Source: a virus. From it: DNA of 37,277 nucleotides. Below, piece by piece: positions 15,916-23,645 of this stretch. The stretch spans positions 1-37,277 of IMG/VR virus record IMGVR_UViG_3300044838_000164. One strand, given 5' to 3'. The position numbers were made by a program, and so were the translations under genes. Below the pieces are notes generated by a model. That model worked only from the letters and a program-made list of their open reading frames with translations. It had not been told where the DNA came from and searched no databases. Each line of letters starts with the position of its first letter. Position 1 is the stretch's first letter.

Positions 15916-15955
15916 GCCGCGCTCTCGCGCGGAATGTGCTGCTTGGGCAGCGAAA

Positions 15956-16219
15956 ATGATCTCCGGCAGAATCAACATCGAAAGATTCGGTTGCCAGGTC
16001 ATCGATGCCGAAGGCAAAAAGATCATCGATGGAAAAGTGACTGACGAATCGGTCCCGATTAAATTGCTCATCATTCAAGAGCAAGGCGGCTTGCAGCTCT
16101 TCTTCACTTTCACTCCGGAAGAGCTAGAGAATTTCATCGGGGTCATTTCCGGAAAGAAAATCATTCCGGCGGCGAATTTCATTCCGCCGCTCCTCAATCC
16201 TCTCGCCCATCGAAACTAA
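15956..16219 (+). CDS. 87-aa hypothetical protein
   Basis: The protein (MISGRINIERFGCQVIDAEGKK...) looks like a compact alpha/beta fold with an EELENFIGVISGKK helix and a Pro-rich end (FIPPLLNPLAHRN). It precedes the 133-aa gene by 2 nt. No family is recognised. It sits in the block of small genes between capsid and connectors. Confidence 0.6.
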   Translation: MISGRINIERFGCQVIDAEGKKIIDGKVTDESVPIKLLIIQEQGGLQLFFTFTPEELENFIGVISGKKIIPAANFIPPLLNPLAHRN

Positions 16220-16221
16220 GT

Positions 16222-16623
16222 ATGGGCGCGATCGTGCAATCGAAACCTAGGATCGTAACACACGAGCAAATGGTGACGCGTCTCGTCGTCGTGCGGACGA
16301 TGATGGCAGAGCTAAAGGCCGAGGATCGCAAGCTCTCCGACATCCTGCTCAGAGCATACGGACCAGGCGAACTGTTCGGAGTTTCCGGCGAAAAGGTTTT
16401 CGCGATTTGTCCCTCTCCAAAAATCGCGATCGCGGCTGACAAGGTTCCACTCTTGAAAGAGATCCTGGGTGAGAACTTCGACAAACTCATCGAACAAATC
16501 AAAACCTGGAAGGCAGTCGAAGCCTGCCGCAAGATCGCGGAGCGGATCCTCAAACCCATCACCCTCCGGAAATTCCTCGCCAACACGGAAGTTGAATCCG
16601 CGCCCTACATCCGGATTTCGTAA
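16222..16623 (+). CDS. 133-aa hypothetical phage protein
   Basis: It starts 2 nt after the previous stop. The N-terminal half has a long helix (LVVVRTMMAELKAEDRKLSDILL), then a turn and strands (AYGPGELFGVSGEKVFAICPSP), then three helices (DKVPLLKEILGENFDKLIEQIKT and KAVEACRKIAERIL). This helix-strand-helix pattern recalls unnamed phage proteins near the head genes, but no family can be named safely. It is likely cytoplasmic. Confidence 0.6.
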   Translation: MGAIVQSKPRIVTHEQMVTRLVVVRTMMAELKAEDRKLSDILLRAYGPGELFGVSGEKVFAICPSPKIAIAADKVPLLKEILGENFDKLIEQIKTWKAVEACRKIAERILKPITLRKFLANTEVESAPYIRIS

Positions 16624-16721
16624 GGCCGAGCAGTTCGAGTTTATCTTCGTGTCGGACCTGCCGGCGCCGTTCTTCGCGCAATCCCATTTTCCCTGGCGAC
16701 TTTTGACTTCGATGGCAATGG

Positions 16722-16934
16722 GTGTGCATCGCCTACGTCAAAGACCTGGGCGCAAATCCAACGCGGATTTACGCGATCCTGTTTCGAACAGGGAATTGCT
16801 TGCTCCTCTTCGACGCCGAGCGGCCTAACCAATCGCCGCTGCTGGTTTCGATTCCCCAGCTCGAGGGCGGCCGCTTCCAAGAGCTGCCCACTTTCACGGT
16901 TATAAAATGCTCCGAAGGTCTCTCATTGCCATAA
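16722..16934 (+). CDS. 70-aa protein, possibly 3' half of a shifted gene
   Basis: The only start in frame is GTG at 16722, after a stop at 16704. The product (CIAYVKDLGANPTRIYAILF...) has convincing strand patterns (CLLLFDAERPNQ, LLVSIPQLEGGRF). Just upstream, in another frame, 16622-16707 reads KAEQFEFIFVSDLPAPFFAQ followed by SHFPWRLLT, which also looks coding but has no good start. The two may be one gene broken by a frameshift near 16705-16720. No family is recognised. Confidence 0.4.
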   Translation: MCIAYVKDLGANPTRIYAILFRTGNCLLLFDAERPNQSPLLVSIPQLEGGRFQELPTFTVIKCSEGLSLP

Positions 16935-17019
16935 ACCGATTGTAGCTGCCGGCTATTCTGGAACTTGTTATTGCCGTCCGACCCCAAATGTGAATTTGAC
17001 ACGATTTGCTGAAATAATC

Positions 17020-17325
17020 ATGGATCAATCCGACGTCATCACGCAGCTCGAATGTTGGGAGAAGAGAGCGAACAAGCACGACTTCCGAGTCTCGATGGCT
17101 GGCGAAGATTCCGAAACATCGCGGCATCGCGCCGAGGAGCTCCGCCGCTGCGCCGCTGAATTGCGAAAGCTGGCCGGAATTCCCGAGCCTGAGCCAGTTA
17201 GTGAAACTTCACCCAAACCAACCGCGCCACCTGAGAACCAAAATAGTGAAACTTCACGCAAGGTTGAACCGGAACCAGCGCCATTTATCGACGATCCGCA
17301 ACATGGCAGCCTGCCGCACGCTTAA
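17020..17325 (+). CDS. 101-aa hypothetical protein with repeated SETS motif
   Basis: The ATG at 17020 lies 18 nt after TTGACA; a GTG at 16990 is an alternative. The N-terminal ~55 aa are helical and charged (VITQLECWEKRANKHDFRV, RHRAEELRRCAAELRKLAG). The rest is a Pro/Glu/Thr-rich low-complexity tail with SETS repeated 15 codons apart, from a 14-bp DNA repeat (TAGTGAAACTTCAC). It directly precedes the decoration-type gene. No family is recognised. Confidence 0.55.
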   Translation: MDQSDVITQLECWEKRANKHDFRVSMAGEDSETSRHRAEELRRCAAELRKLAGIPEPEPVSETSPKPTAPPENQNSETSRKVEPEPAPFIDDPQHGSLPHA

Positions 17326-17349
17326 CAAATTGACATGGAGTAAAGATTT

Positions 17350-17772
17350 ATGGCCGACATTGCAATCACCGCAGCAAACTTTCTTGGATCCGCTAACGCA
17401 CGTTACATCCAGCAAAAGGCAGGCGTCGCGCTTACTGCCGGACAATTCGTCTATTTCGACACGGGCAGCGGAACGGTCAAGCTGGCTAAGGCGAACGGCG
17501 CTGCGCCAATCAATACACTTTTCGGCGTCGCCGCGGAGAACGCGGCCGCCAATCAGCAGGTTCTCGTTATCACTTCCGATCCCGCGCTAGCTATTGGCGG
17601 GACGATCGCAGCCGGAGCGGTCTGCTGGCTCTCAGCTGTAAATGCCGGCGGAATTAACGCTACGCCAGCCGATGACGTCAGTGGCGGCACCATGACGCGG
17701 ATCGTTCTCGGCATTGGCATGGGATCGAACACGATGAATTTCAATCCGGTCGTGGGCGGTGTGATTCCCTAA
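17350..17772 (+). CDS. Head decoration-type protein (DUF2190-like)
   Basis: The 140-aa product (YIQQKAGVALTAGQFVYFDT, KLAKANGAAPINTLFGVAAEN, IAAGAVCWLSAVNAGG) has the pattern of small capsid decoration or DUF2190-like proteins: TAGQFVYxD, a LFGVAAENAAANQQV strand and GxAVCW-type turn. Such proteins bind the capsid surface and stabilise it. It lies between capsid and connector genes. TTGACA lies 14 nt before the ATG, with GGAGTAAAG as a possible SD. The assignment is moderately sure. Confidence 0.6.
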   Translation: MADIAITAANFLGSANARYIQQKAGVALTAGQFVYFDTGSGTVKLAKANGAAPINTLFGVAAENAAANQQVLVITSDPALAIGGTIAAGAVCWLSAVNAGGINATPADDVSGGTMTRIVLGIGMGSNTMNFNPVVGGVIP

Positions 17773-17780
17773 AGCTGACA

Positions 17781-17796
17781 TCCCCGCGCAAGCGGG
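17781..17796 (+). promoter_or_regulatory. Hairpin abutting a start codon
   Basis: CCCGC (17783-17787)-GCAA-GCGGG (17792-17796) forms a stem that ends exactly where the ATG at 17797 begins, and it occupies the position of an SD. CTGACA (17775-17780) precedes it. Similar stems stand before 1510, 19046 and 26893. It may modulate translation of the connector gene. Confidence 0.35.
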
Positions 17797-18129
17797 ATGG
17801 CATCGCAATTTTACGCTTTAGTCCAGGCCGCGTTTCTGGAAGCGCGCGCCATTCTCGATCCGAGTCTGCAGGTCATTTTGACCGGGCCGAACGGTCAGAC
17901 CGCGCAAGTCGTTGCCACAAGTTTTCCGCAAAGCAAAACGTTAAAGGAAGCGCGCCTGGACGCGAAGCTGCCGGTGCGCGTTACGATGCTTAACGTCGAT
18001 CTCGCGCGGCTCGCGATCGTGGACCGCAGCCAGGTCACAATTTACGGGCAAACTCTGACGGTCATCGTGATCGATTCCGATCCGGTCGATGATCCGCTGG
18101 TCGATTTGACCTTAAGCGAATTCTCATGA
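17797..18129 (+). CDS. Head-tail adaptor/connector candidate
   Basis: The 110-aa product is beta-rich (LQVILTGPNGQTAQVVATSF, DLARLAIVDRSQVTIYGQTL) and ends with VIVIDSDPVDDPLVDLTLSEF. This strand order with a late short acidic loop resembles lambda gpFII-type or stopper proteins that join head and tail. Position supports it: after the decoration-type gene and before the 161-aa gene, which it overlaps by ATGA. No unique motif is seen. Confidence 0.5.
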   Translation: MASQFYALVQAAFLEARAILDPSLQVILTGPNGQTAQVVATSFPQSKTLKEARLDAKLPVRVTMLNVDLARLAIVDRSQVTIYGQTLTVIVIDSDPVDDPLVDLTLSEFS

Positions 18130-18611
18130 GCGCGCCGAGCATCAAGGACATTCTGAAATATGAATTGGCCGTGCAAACCGCCTGGCGCGCGATCCTGCAG
18201 AACGCCGGCATCCCCGCCGGCCAGCTCTTCATCGAATTTCTGAATCAATCGGCAGTCACGCCGCGGGTAGAAATGAATCTCACGAACATCGTCCCGACGT
18301 TGCACCGCGGACAATTCCTTCCCGGCCAATTCACCTTCGATGCCTGGCACGGCCAGCTCGTCAACCGCGTCGTCACTCGCCGGAACGTGAATGGCTCTCA
18401 GCACGACGATCTTCTCGCCATCATCCGAAGCGAAGCCCTTTACTTCAAGAACCGGTTCACTGTCACGCTGCTTCCGTGGCATTGCATGACGCAGATCGAG
18501 GAAGCGAGCACGCATCGGATGATCGATCCGGAGCGCGACGAGGATATCACCGAGCTCAGTCACAAAATTGTCTTAAGCGTCCGTGCCGGCGCCTGGCCGG
18601 CGGGCGAATAA
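18126..18611 (+). CDS. Tail terminator/completion candidate
   Basis: The 161-aa product starts by ATGA overlap. It has an N-terminal helix (IKDILKYELAVQTAWRAILQ), then strands (LFIEFLNQSAVTPRVEMNL, FLPGQFTFDAWHGQLVNRVV) and a LLAIIRSEALYF helix, and ends TELSHKIVLSVRAGAWPAGE. The pattern of a short helix followed by a beta sheet with one long helix suits the gpU-like tail-terminator or neck proteins. The call is based on gene order and fold impression only. Confidence 0.5.
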   Translation: MSAPSIKDILKYELAVQTAWRAILQNAGIPAGQLFIEFLNQSAVTPRVEMNLTNIVPTLHRGQFLPGQFTFDAWHGQLVNRVVTRRNVNGSQHDDLLAIIRSEALYFKNRFTVTLLPWHCMTQIEEASTHRMIDPERDEDITELSHKIVLSVRAGAWPAGE

Positions 18612-18635
18612 AGTTGACAAGGGCAAGACCGCTAT

Positions 18636-19022
18636 ATGCCCAGTCCCACCGGAACTTTCCAAGACGGAAGCAATCTCGTATTCGGCTCGCAATCGGCTGC
18701 CATTGGCGGCGTTACTTATGATTTCGAAAAGATCGACGTCAAACAGGGCGAGCGCCGGATTCTTCAGACTAACATTTATGGGGTGCCCAAGAACAAAGCG
18801 CACATCCGGACTTTGATCGAAGGGAGCGCAACCTTGCAGATTCCGACGAACGTCGCGCGGTCGCCAGCGCAGTTCCAGATCTTTTCATTGCTGCCAGTCG
18901 GAAGCAGCACTCCGTTCAATTTCGTCGTCGGAGAAGTGGGCGAAGCCTTTGATCACGAAGGTGAGACGAAGATTCATATCACCTTCACCGAGCAGCTCCA
19001 GCCGGGTCAGACTTACACCTAA
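18636..19022 (+). CDS. Tail tube (major tail protein) candidate
   Basis: The ATG at 18636 follows TTGACA by 16 nt. The 128-aa protein (FQDGSNLVFGSQSAAIGGVT, YDFEKIDVKQGERRILQTNI, HITFTEQLQPGQTYT) is nearly all beta strand. Gene order (tail terminator before, assembly chaperone and tape measure after) makes the tail tube subunit the best guess, although it is smaller than many. No specific motif proves it. Confidence 0.5.
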   Translation: MPSPTGTFQDGSNLVFGSQSAAIGGVTYDFEKIDVKQGERRILQTNIYGVPKNKAHIRTLIEGSATLQIPTNVARSPAQFQIFSLLPVGSSTPFNFVVGEVGEAFDHEGETKIHITFTEQLQPGQTYT

Positions 19023-19045
19023 TCCTCCCGAGATTGCGGGACGGC

Positions 19046-19648
19046 ATGGAACTGGAACGCAAATTGCAACGGGCTCGCGAACGCGGCGCCGCGCTTGAGC
19101 AGAACCTGCGGTCGGCCGCATTTCTTCCATTCAACGAAACCATTTGCGGGATCAAAGCCGTTCCTTTAACTCTCCGAATCCTTGGCCGGCTGCGCCATCA
19201 TCGTTCTCCTTTCCTGGTAGGCGGCCGAATTCGCCCCGGTCATTGCGTTGCATTTCTGTGGGCGGTTTCACCTGATTACGGTTCGGAAAACGCCACTCGC
19301 GCGAAAGCGAAAGAAAGATTGGTGGAACGCGCAGCAGTGCTTCCCGAACGACGCGCGATTAAAGCGATCCGGAAATATCTTTTTCTGGCCTGGATGGATC
19401 GGCCGCCGGTCCGGCGAGCGCGCAAAGACGATCTGGCGGCCATCAGTTTCGACGCAGCCATGATTCATCACATCGCCAACGCTTACGGATGGGATGACGA
19501 AACGATTTTGGATAAGCCGCTGAAACGACTTTATCAATATCTCACCATGATCCGGATCGATGGAAACGCCGAGGCTGTCACTTTCAATCCTATCGTCGAC
19601 AGACTCGTTAGGGCGGCTCAAACAAAACCAACTGACACCCGGCTCTAG
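19046..19648 (+). CDS. Tail assembly chaperone candidate
   Basis: The ATG at 19046 (MELERKLQRARERGAALEQ) gives 200 aa. The core FLPFNETICGIKAVPLTLRI and CVAFLWAVSPDYG is the pattern of phage tail assembly chaperones, which carry an IxGxxVxPLTLR-like strand and a hydrophobic helix. The C-terminal part (IHHIANAYGWDDETILDKPLKR) is helical and ends in a basic tail. Its place between the tail tube and tape measure is that of lambda gpG/gpGT. A frameshifted extension like lambda GT is not obvious. Confidence 0.6.
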   Translation: MELERKLQRARERGAALEQNLRSAAFLPFNETICGIKAVPLTLRILGRLRHHRSPFLVGGRIRPGHCVAFLWAVSPDYGSENATRAKAKERLVERAAVLPERRAIKAIRKYLFLAWMDRPPVRRARKDDLAAISFDAAMIHHIANAYGWDDETILDKPLKRLYQYLTMIRIDGNAEAVTFNPIVDRLVRAAQTKPTDTRL

Positions 19649-19650
19649 GC

Positions 19651-20463
19651 ATGGCAGTCAAGGTTAAGATCAATACCACTAAACTAAAGGCGAAGCTGCG
19701 GAGCATGAGCCGCAACGTGCACCGGACCGCAACGGAAGTTTTGGAATCGGAAGGCCGGATCGCTGCAATCTCACTGGCGAAGTCGACGCAGCCTTTTGGG
19801 ACAGGCGCCGACGCTCAGAATATGGGTGAGCGCGCCGTCTCGCGCGACATCAAAAAAGTCTATGTCACGATCGGCGACGTATTCGCATCGCTTCCCGATT
19901 CACGCGAAGGCGATGCCAAGCAATTCTGGAAACTGGTTCAATCAGGCCAATACGAGGCAGCCCGGCAAATCCTTTCCAATACCGGTTCGCGCTTCGGGAA
20001 AATTCCAATCGGCAGATTCGACGGAGGTTCTTTGCACGCCCAAGCGCGCAACGCCAAGACCGGGCGGGTCAGCCAAAAGGATCCGAGCCTGGTGGTGACT
20101 GATGCCTCCGCGCTGATCGACTATGGAAAAAGCAAAGTGAATCTGGTCGGTTACGGGAAAAGCGCCTGGGCCGACCTTGCACGCCAGCTCGGGGGCACGC
20201 GCGGCCTGCGCGCGCCCAAGCTTCCCGGGGGCGAGCGCGACATCACGGCCAACTGGATCACGCGCAAAGGTGGTAAAGGCCATATCACTCGAAATTATGG
20301 AGACGGATCGCGCCCGGTTCTTACCTTAACAAGTTCGGTGCGCTACGCCGACAACATTCTTTCACAGTCTGCCATGAACAATGCGGTCCGGATCGCGCGC
20401 AATCGCATCATCAAGCAGATCGAAATGGCAGCTCGCTATGAAATGCGCCAGGCCCGCGCCTGA
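19651..20463 (+). CDS. Minor tail protein, HK97 gp10/lambda gpZ-like
   Basis: The 270-aa product begins MAVKVKINTTKLKAKLRSMS, then VHRTATEVLESEGRIAAISL: the helical start of HK97 gp10-like or minor tail proteins. Central repeats such as IGRFDGGSLHAQARNAKTGR are loop-rich, and the end (SAMNNAVRIARNRIIKQIEM) is a long helix. Such proteins sit at the head-proximal tail end. The ATG is 13 nt after CTGACA, which overlaps the end of the chaperone gene. The assignment comes from pattern and position. Confidence 0.6.
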   Translation: MAVKVKINTTKLKAKLRSMSRNVHRTATEVLESEGRIAAISLAKSTQPFGTGADAQNMGERAVSRDIKKVYVTIGDVFASLPDSREGDAKQFWKLVQSGQYEAARQILSNTGSRFGKIPIGRFDGGSLHAQARNAKTGRVSQKDPSLVVTDASALIDYGKSKVNLVGYGKSAWADLARQLGGTRGLRAPKLPGGERDITANWITRKGGKGHITRNYGDGSRPVLTLTSSVRYADNILSQSAMNNAVRIARNRIIKQIEMAARYEMRQARA

Positions 20464-20482
20464 CACTTCTTGCTAAATCGAT

Positions 20483-21745
20483 ATGTCTGATGCCAGCGTA
20501 AGTTTCGGCCTGGACGCGAAAGAATTCGATGAACGCCTAGCGGCGATCGAAGCGAAAGTCGCAACCGCATCCAGATCGATGTCCAGATCTTTTGGCGGCA
20601 TCAGCCTGGGCGCCCTCGGCGGCGGTCTTAGTTTGAGCGGCGTGGTGGCCGGTCTCAAAAGTTTGTCTGATTACGGAGCGAAGATCCAGGACCTGAGCAA
20701 TCAAACCGGCGTCAGCACCGACACGCTGCAGCATTTTGGAAACGCCGCTGAAAAAAACGGATCCTCGCTCGACGCCATGGGTCAGGCTTTCAGAAAACTT
20801 GAGCTCGCGCGTTCGAAAGCGCTCGGCGGCAACGAAGAGCTAGCGGCTTCTTTCTTACAGCTCGGCGTTGGAATACAGGATCTAACAAAATTGGATCCCG
20901 AACAGATCATGCTCAAAATCGGCAAATCGTCTCTCAACGCAGCCGACGCGGTGAAAGTTTTTGGCAAGAATGCTCTCGAGCTGCGGCCGATCCTGGCCGG
21001 AATCTCCGATGGCACGATCAAAATGGGCGAAGCGATCGATAAAAACGTGATCGCGAAGCTGAAACAAGCGGATGATAGCTTCAAAAATGTGGGTCAGCAG
21101 TCGCGCGTTTACGGCTCCAAAGTGATCGAAGGCATTGAGAGCGTAAGCGAATCGATCGGACGCGAATACGAATCAATCGAAAACCTCTCAAAAAACGTCT
21201 GGCAAAAAGCCGGCAGTTATTTCACGAATCTTTTCCACGGAAAGATCAAAGCCGGGATCAAAGACGTCAAGGAGTTAGGCAACATCTTAGTCACGCCGGA
21301 CATTCTTGACGCCAAAGCCGGCGCTAAAGCTAAGCAAATAGCCGGTAAACCTGGGGCCGGCCCGCGCAAGTTCGATGAAGAAGATGATCTAAAGCAGCAA
21401 ACCCTCGAAGCGATTAAAGAAAGATCGAAGTTGAGCTTGGGCGAGCTCGCCAGCCGCGACGCTTACGGCGAAAGCGCATTCTATAGGGGAAGATATATCG
21501 GCGGCGACATTTCCCAGGCCCAGGAAGCAGAGCGCGAAAAAGGATTGGCCGAGGATGCGGCTGTCGGGGGAAGAGATGATGAAGCCAAGCAGCACATGGG
21601 CCGGTTCCAGCAACTGACCAGCGGCATCGGTTCCTTGCGCGACAAGGATAAAGGTCTGGGCGGGCTAGCTGATAACGTGCAGTCGATCGAGAAAAGCGCG
21701 CAGCAGATTGCGAAGAACACCGGCCAGCCATTCGTTAACCACTGA
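20483..21745 (+). CDS. Tail tape measure protein (short)
   Basis: The 420-aa product has an N-terminal helical region (FDERLAAIEAKVATASRSMS), then a Gly-rich hydrophobic segment (FGGISLGALGGGLSLSGVVA) typical of tape measures, then IQDLSNQTGVSTDTLQHFGN, the conserved tape-measure/GTA pattern. Later parts are long charged helices. At about 1.5 angstrom per residue, such a protein would fit a tail of about 60 nm, short for a siphovirus. CTGACA precedes the ATG by 17 nt and contains the stop of the gene before. Confidence 0.75.
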   Translation: MSDASVSFGLDAKEFDERLAAIEAKVATASRSMSRSFGGISLGALGGGLSLSGVVAGLKSLSDYGAKIQDLSNQTGVSTDTLQHFGNAAEKNGSSLDAMGQAFRKLELARSKALGGNEELAASFLQLGVGIQDLTKLDPEQIMLKIGKSSLNAADAVKVFGKNALELRPILAGISDGTIKMGEAIDKNVIAKLKQADDSFKNVGQQSRVYGSKVIEGIESVSESIGREYESIENLSKNVWQKAGSYFTNLFHGKIKAGIKDVKELGNILVTPDILDAKAGAKAKQIAGKPGAGPRKFDEEDDLKQQTLEAIKERSKLSLGELASRDAYGESAFYRGRYIGGDISQAQEAEREKGLAEDAAVGGRDDEAKQHMGRFQQLTSGIGSLRDKDKGLGGLADNVQSIEKSAQQIAKNTGQPFVNH

Positions 21746-21751
21746 TGCGCC

Positions 21752-21769
21752 GGTGCGGCTCGCACCTTT
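21752..21769 (+). terminator. Weak terminator-like hairpin
   Basis: GGTGCG (21752-21757)-GCT-CGCACC (21761-21766) is a 6-bp GC-rich stem followed by TTT (21767-21769), 6 bp after the tape measure stop. The T run is short, so it may pause rather than end transcription. It is followed directly by the TTGACA box of the next gene. Confidence 0.4.
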
Positions 21770-21787
21770 GACAGTTCGCCTCCTGCG

Positions 21788-22603
21788 ATGCCTTCAGGAG
21801 TGTTTTACGATGGCGATTTCACGGTCGCGAATCCGGTCGGTTTGCTCGAGACCGAAGAACCATTCGAGTTTCAGCCGACGACGCTGATCTATCGCCAGAA
21901 ATTTCAGCAGTTCCTTTTTAATCCGTTCACCGGAGTGCCATGTTTTTCGCCACTGTCGATGTCAGCATCTCCGGCGCAGAGCGGGATGACGCCGGCTGTT
22001 CCGCAAAGCAGTTGGGGCGGCGGGCCGTTCCTGGTCAATGAATCGCCCCGGGTAGATATCGGCGCCGGGATCGTGGAATGGACCCGGACTTGGGCCAATG
22101 TCCCATATCAGATTTACGAATTCCCGGCTCTTAATTTTTCGCGGCAGAATTACGCGGTCTCCACCGTCCCCTGGTCCGGGCTGAGCGATCAGTTTGGAAC
22201 TTTCTACGGCACTTATCGCACCTTTACCTCTCTGGAAGAATGGCCCGAGCCGACGCAGGGCATTGTCCATCGCCAGTTCAGACGCATTTCGGACTCGAAA
22301 AGTCCGGAGCAGATCCTGGCGATGTGCCAGCCGCAAACCCCGTTCCGGATCGTCAAGATCACCGATCAACGTGGCGCCGAGCAGGTCTTCGAATTTGGAA
22401 CGCAGGGCGTAGCTGAGCCCACGTCGATCACACGCTGGATGGGCGAGATCCGCGAGATCCGCAACGTCTACGTGCAACCGAACGTCGTGCTCGGCCAGAA
22501 CTTCGGAACCTGGCTCGCCAGCGCCGGTTTCTTGAGCAACCTGCCGCCGAGCGGGATCATTTCGAGCGAGTTCTTCAGCATCGGCGGCGCGCGCGGCTTT
22601 TGA
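21788..22603 (+). CDS. Distal tail protein, unassigned
   Basis: The 271-aa product follows the tape measure, where distal tail and hub genes lie. It has aromatic-rich beta stretches (PSGVFYDGDFTVANPVGLLE, FSRQNYAVSTVPWSGLSDQF, YGTYRTFTSLEEWPEPTQGI). No known domain can be named. The stop TGA lies within the TTGACA box of the next gene. It is likely a structural component of the tail tip. Confidence 0.6.
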   Translation: MPSGVFYDGDFTVANPVGLLETEEPFEFQPTTLIYRQKFQQFLFNPFTGVPCFSPLSMSASPAQSGMTPAVPQSSWGGGPFLVNESPRVDIGAGIVEWTRTWANVPYQIYEFPALNFSRQNYAVSTVPWSGLSDQFGTFYGTYRTFTSLEEWPEPTQGIVHRQFRRISDSKSPEQILAMCQPQTPFRIVKITDQRGAEQVFEFGTQGVAEPTSITRWMGEIREIRNVYVQPNVVLGQNFGTWLASAGFLSNLPPSGIISSEFFSIGGARGF

Positions 22604-22621
22604 CATTTCGCCTAACAACAG

Positions 22622-23356
22622 ATGGATCTCTTCCTCGCTCAGAATCGCTTGAACGCGATCATTAGCCCCTACAACAAACGATCCATCGGCTGGATCGATT
22701 TGGAAGTCGGCTTCTCGATGCCGTTCAATCTTTATTTCCTAAGCCCAACGCCAACGGATGAAATTTGTCCATTTGCAGTGACCCGCTACGCGTCCGCGGC
22801 GATCACCATGAATCTGCAACAGGACGGGCTCGCTGCCGTGGCGAGCCAAGGCACCTGGAGCGAGATCGTGCCTACGACAACTTCGCCCAGCATCACACAG
22901 GTCCACGCCGGCAGTGCTACGACCGGCGAATACGACCGGATCACGTTCCCTTCGCAGCCGGGGAGCGGGAGTTTCTCGATCACGATGAAAGGCGGCGTGA
23001 TACAAGCCAAAGGCGCGGTCAGCGCCACTGCGAAAGTTTATCCGGGTGTTACTTCACCGGCATCAGTGGAAAGCGCTTTTGCCGCAATGATCGGCGCGCC
23101 GTTCTCCGTCGAATTTTTGAACAACAACACGATTGTCGATATTCACGCTTCGGCCGTGCCTGCAACCGCGCCGACGGTAACGGAAGTAAACGTGGGCGGC
23201 CTGCAATATCTCTATGGCTGGAGCGGGACCTTAAGCCTGAGCGCCGTGAGTAACACACTCGTGGGCGCGCAGAATATGAATTTAATTGTGCTGCTCACTC
23301 CGAGTGGCGGCAGCCAATACCCGGCCCTGAAATTGCCGGTTAACCTGGTTTACTAG
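22622..23356 (+). CDS. Distal tail protein, unassigned
   Basis: The 244-aa product has beta-rich sequence with Ser, Thr and Gly (WSEIVPTTTSPSITQVHAGS, ITFPSQPGSGSFSITMKGGV, LYGWSGTLSLSAVSNTLVGA). It probably forms part of the tail tip with the previous gene. The ATG is 16 nt after TTGACA, and the next gene starts 2 nt after its stop. No family is recognised. Confidence 0.6.
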   Translation: MDLFLAQNRLNAIISPYNKRSIGWIDLEVGFSMPFNLYFLSPTPTDEICPFAVTRYASAAITMNLQQDGLAAVASQGTWSEIVPTTTSPSITQVHAGSATTGEYDRITFPSQPGSGSFSITMKGGVIQAKGAVSATAKVYPGVTSPASVESAFAAMIGAPFSVEFLNNNTIVDIHASAVPATAPTVTEVNVGGLQYLYGWSGTLSLSAVSNTLVGAQNMNLIVLLTPSGGSQYPALKLPVNLVY

Positions 23357-23358
23357 CG

Positions 23359-23643
23359 ATGGCTGACGCCCCTGGTCAGTTAATTAAGATCGACAAGCTC
23401 GAGGCGGGCGGCGACCCCCTCAAAGTTTGGGAAACGCTCAATCAGATCATCGATGCCGTCAACGATATCTCCATCTCGATCGTCCCGGCCGAGCTATGCT
23501 CGATCTTCATCCAGGAAGGCGATATCCAGTTCAGTTTCACTGTGCCGGCGCCTTCTTCCCCCTCCGGTGGCAGTGATGGAGGTTCTCAACCGACCAGCGG
23601 CGATACTCCGGGCGATGTAACCGGCATGGCGCTCGGCGGGTAG
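23359..23643 (+). CDS. 94-aa tail protein, short paralogue
   Basis: The N-terminal ~55 aa (LIKIDKLEAGG..VWETLNQIIDAVND..IVPAE..IQEGDIQFSF) match the start of the next gene (LIRIKKPKKGD..LWKSVNELIDAINK..IVPAD..ITEGDIQFDF), showing a local duplication. The C-terminal ~35 aa are Gly, Ser and Pro-rich. The helix with an LWxxVNxLIDAIN pattern is usual at the base of phage tail-fibre or tail-tip appendage proteins. It starts 2 nt after the previous stop. Confidence 0.6.
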   Translation: MADAPGQLIKIDKLEAGGDPLKVWETLNQIIDAVNDISISIVPAELCSIFIQEGDIQFSFTVPAPSSPSGGSDGGSQPTSGDTPGDVTGMALGG

Positions 23644-23645
23644 CG

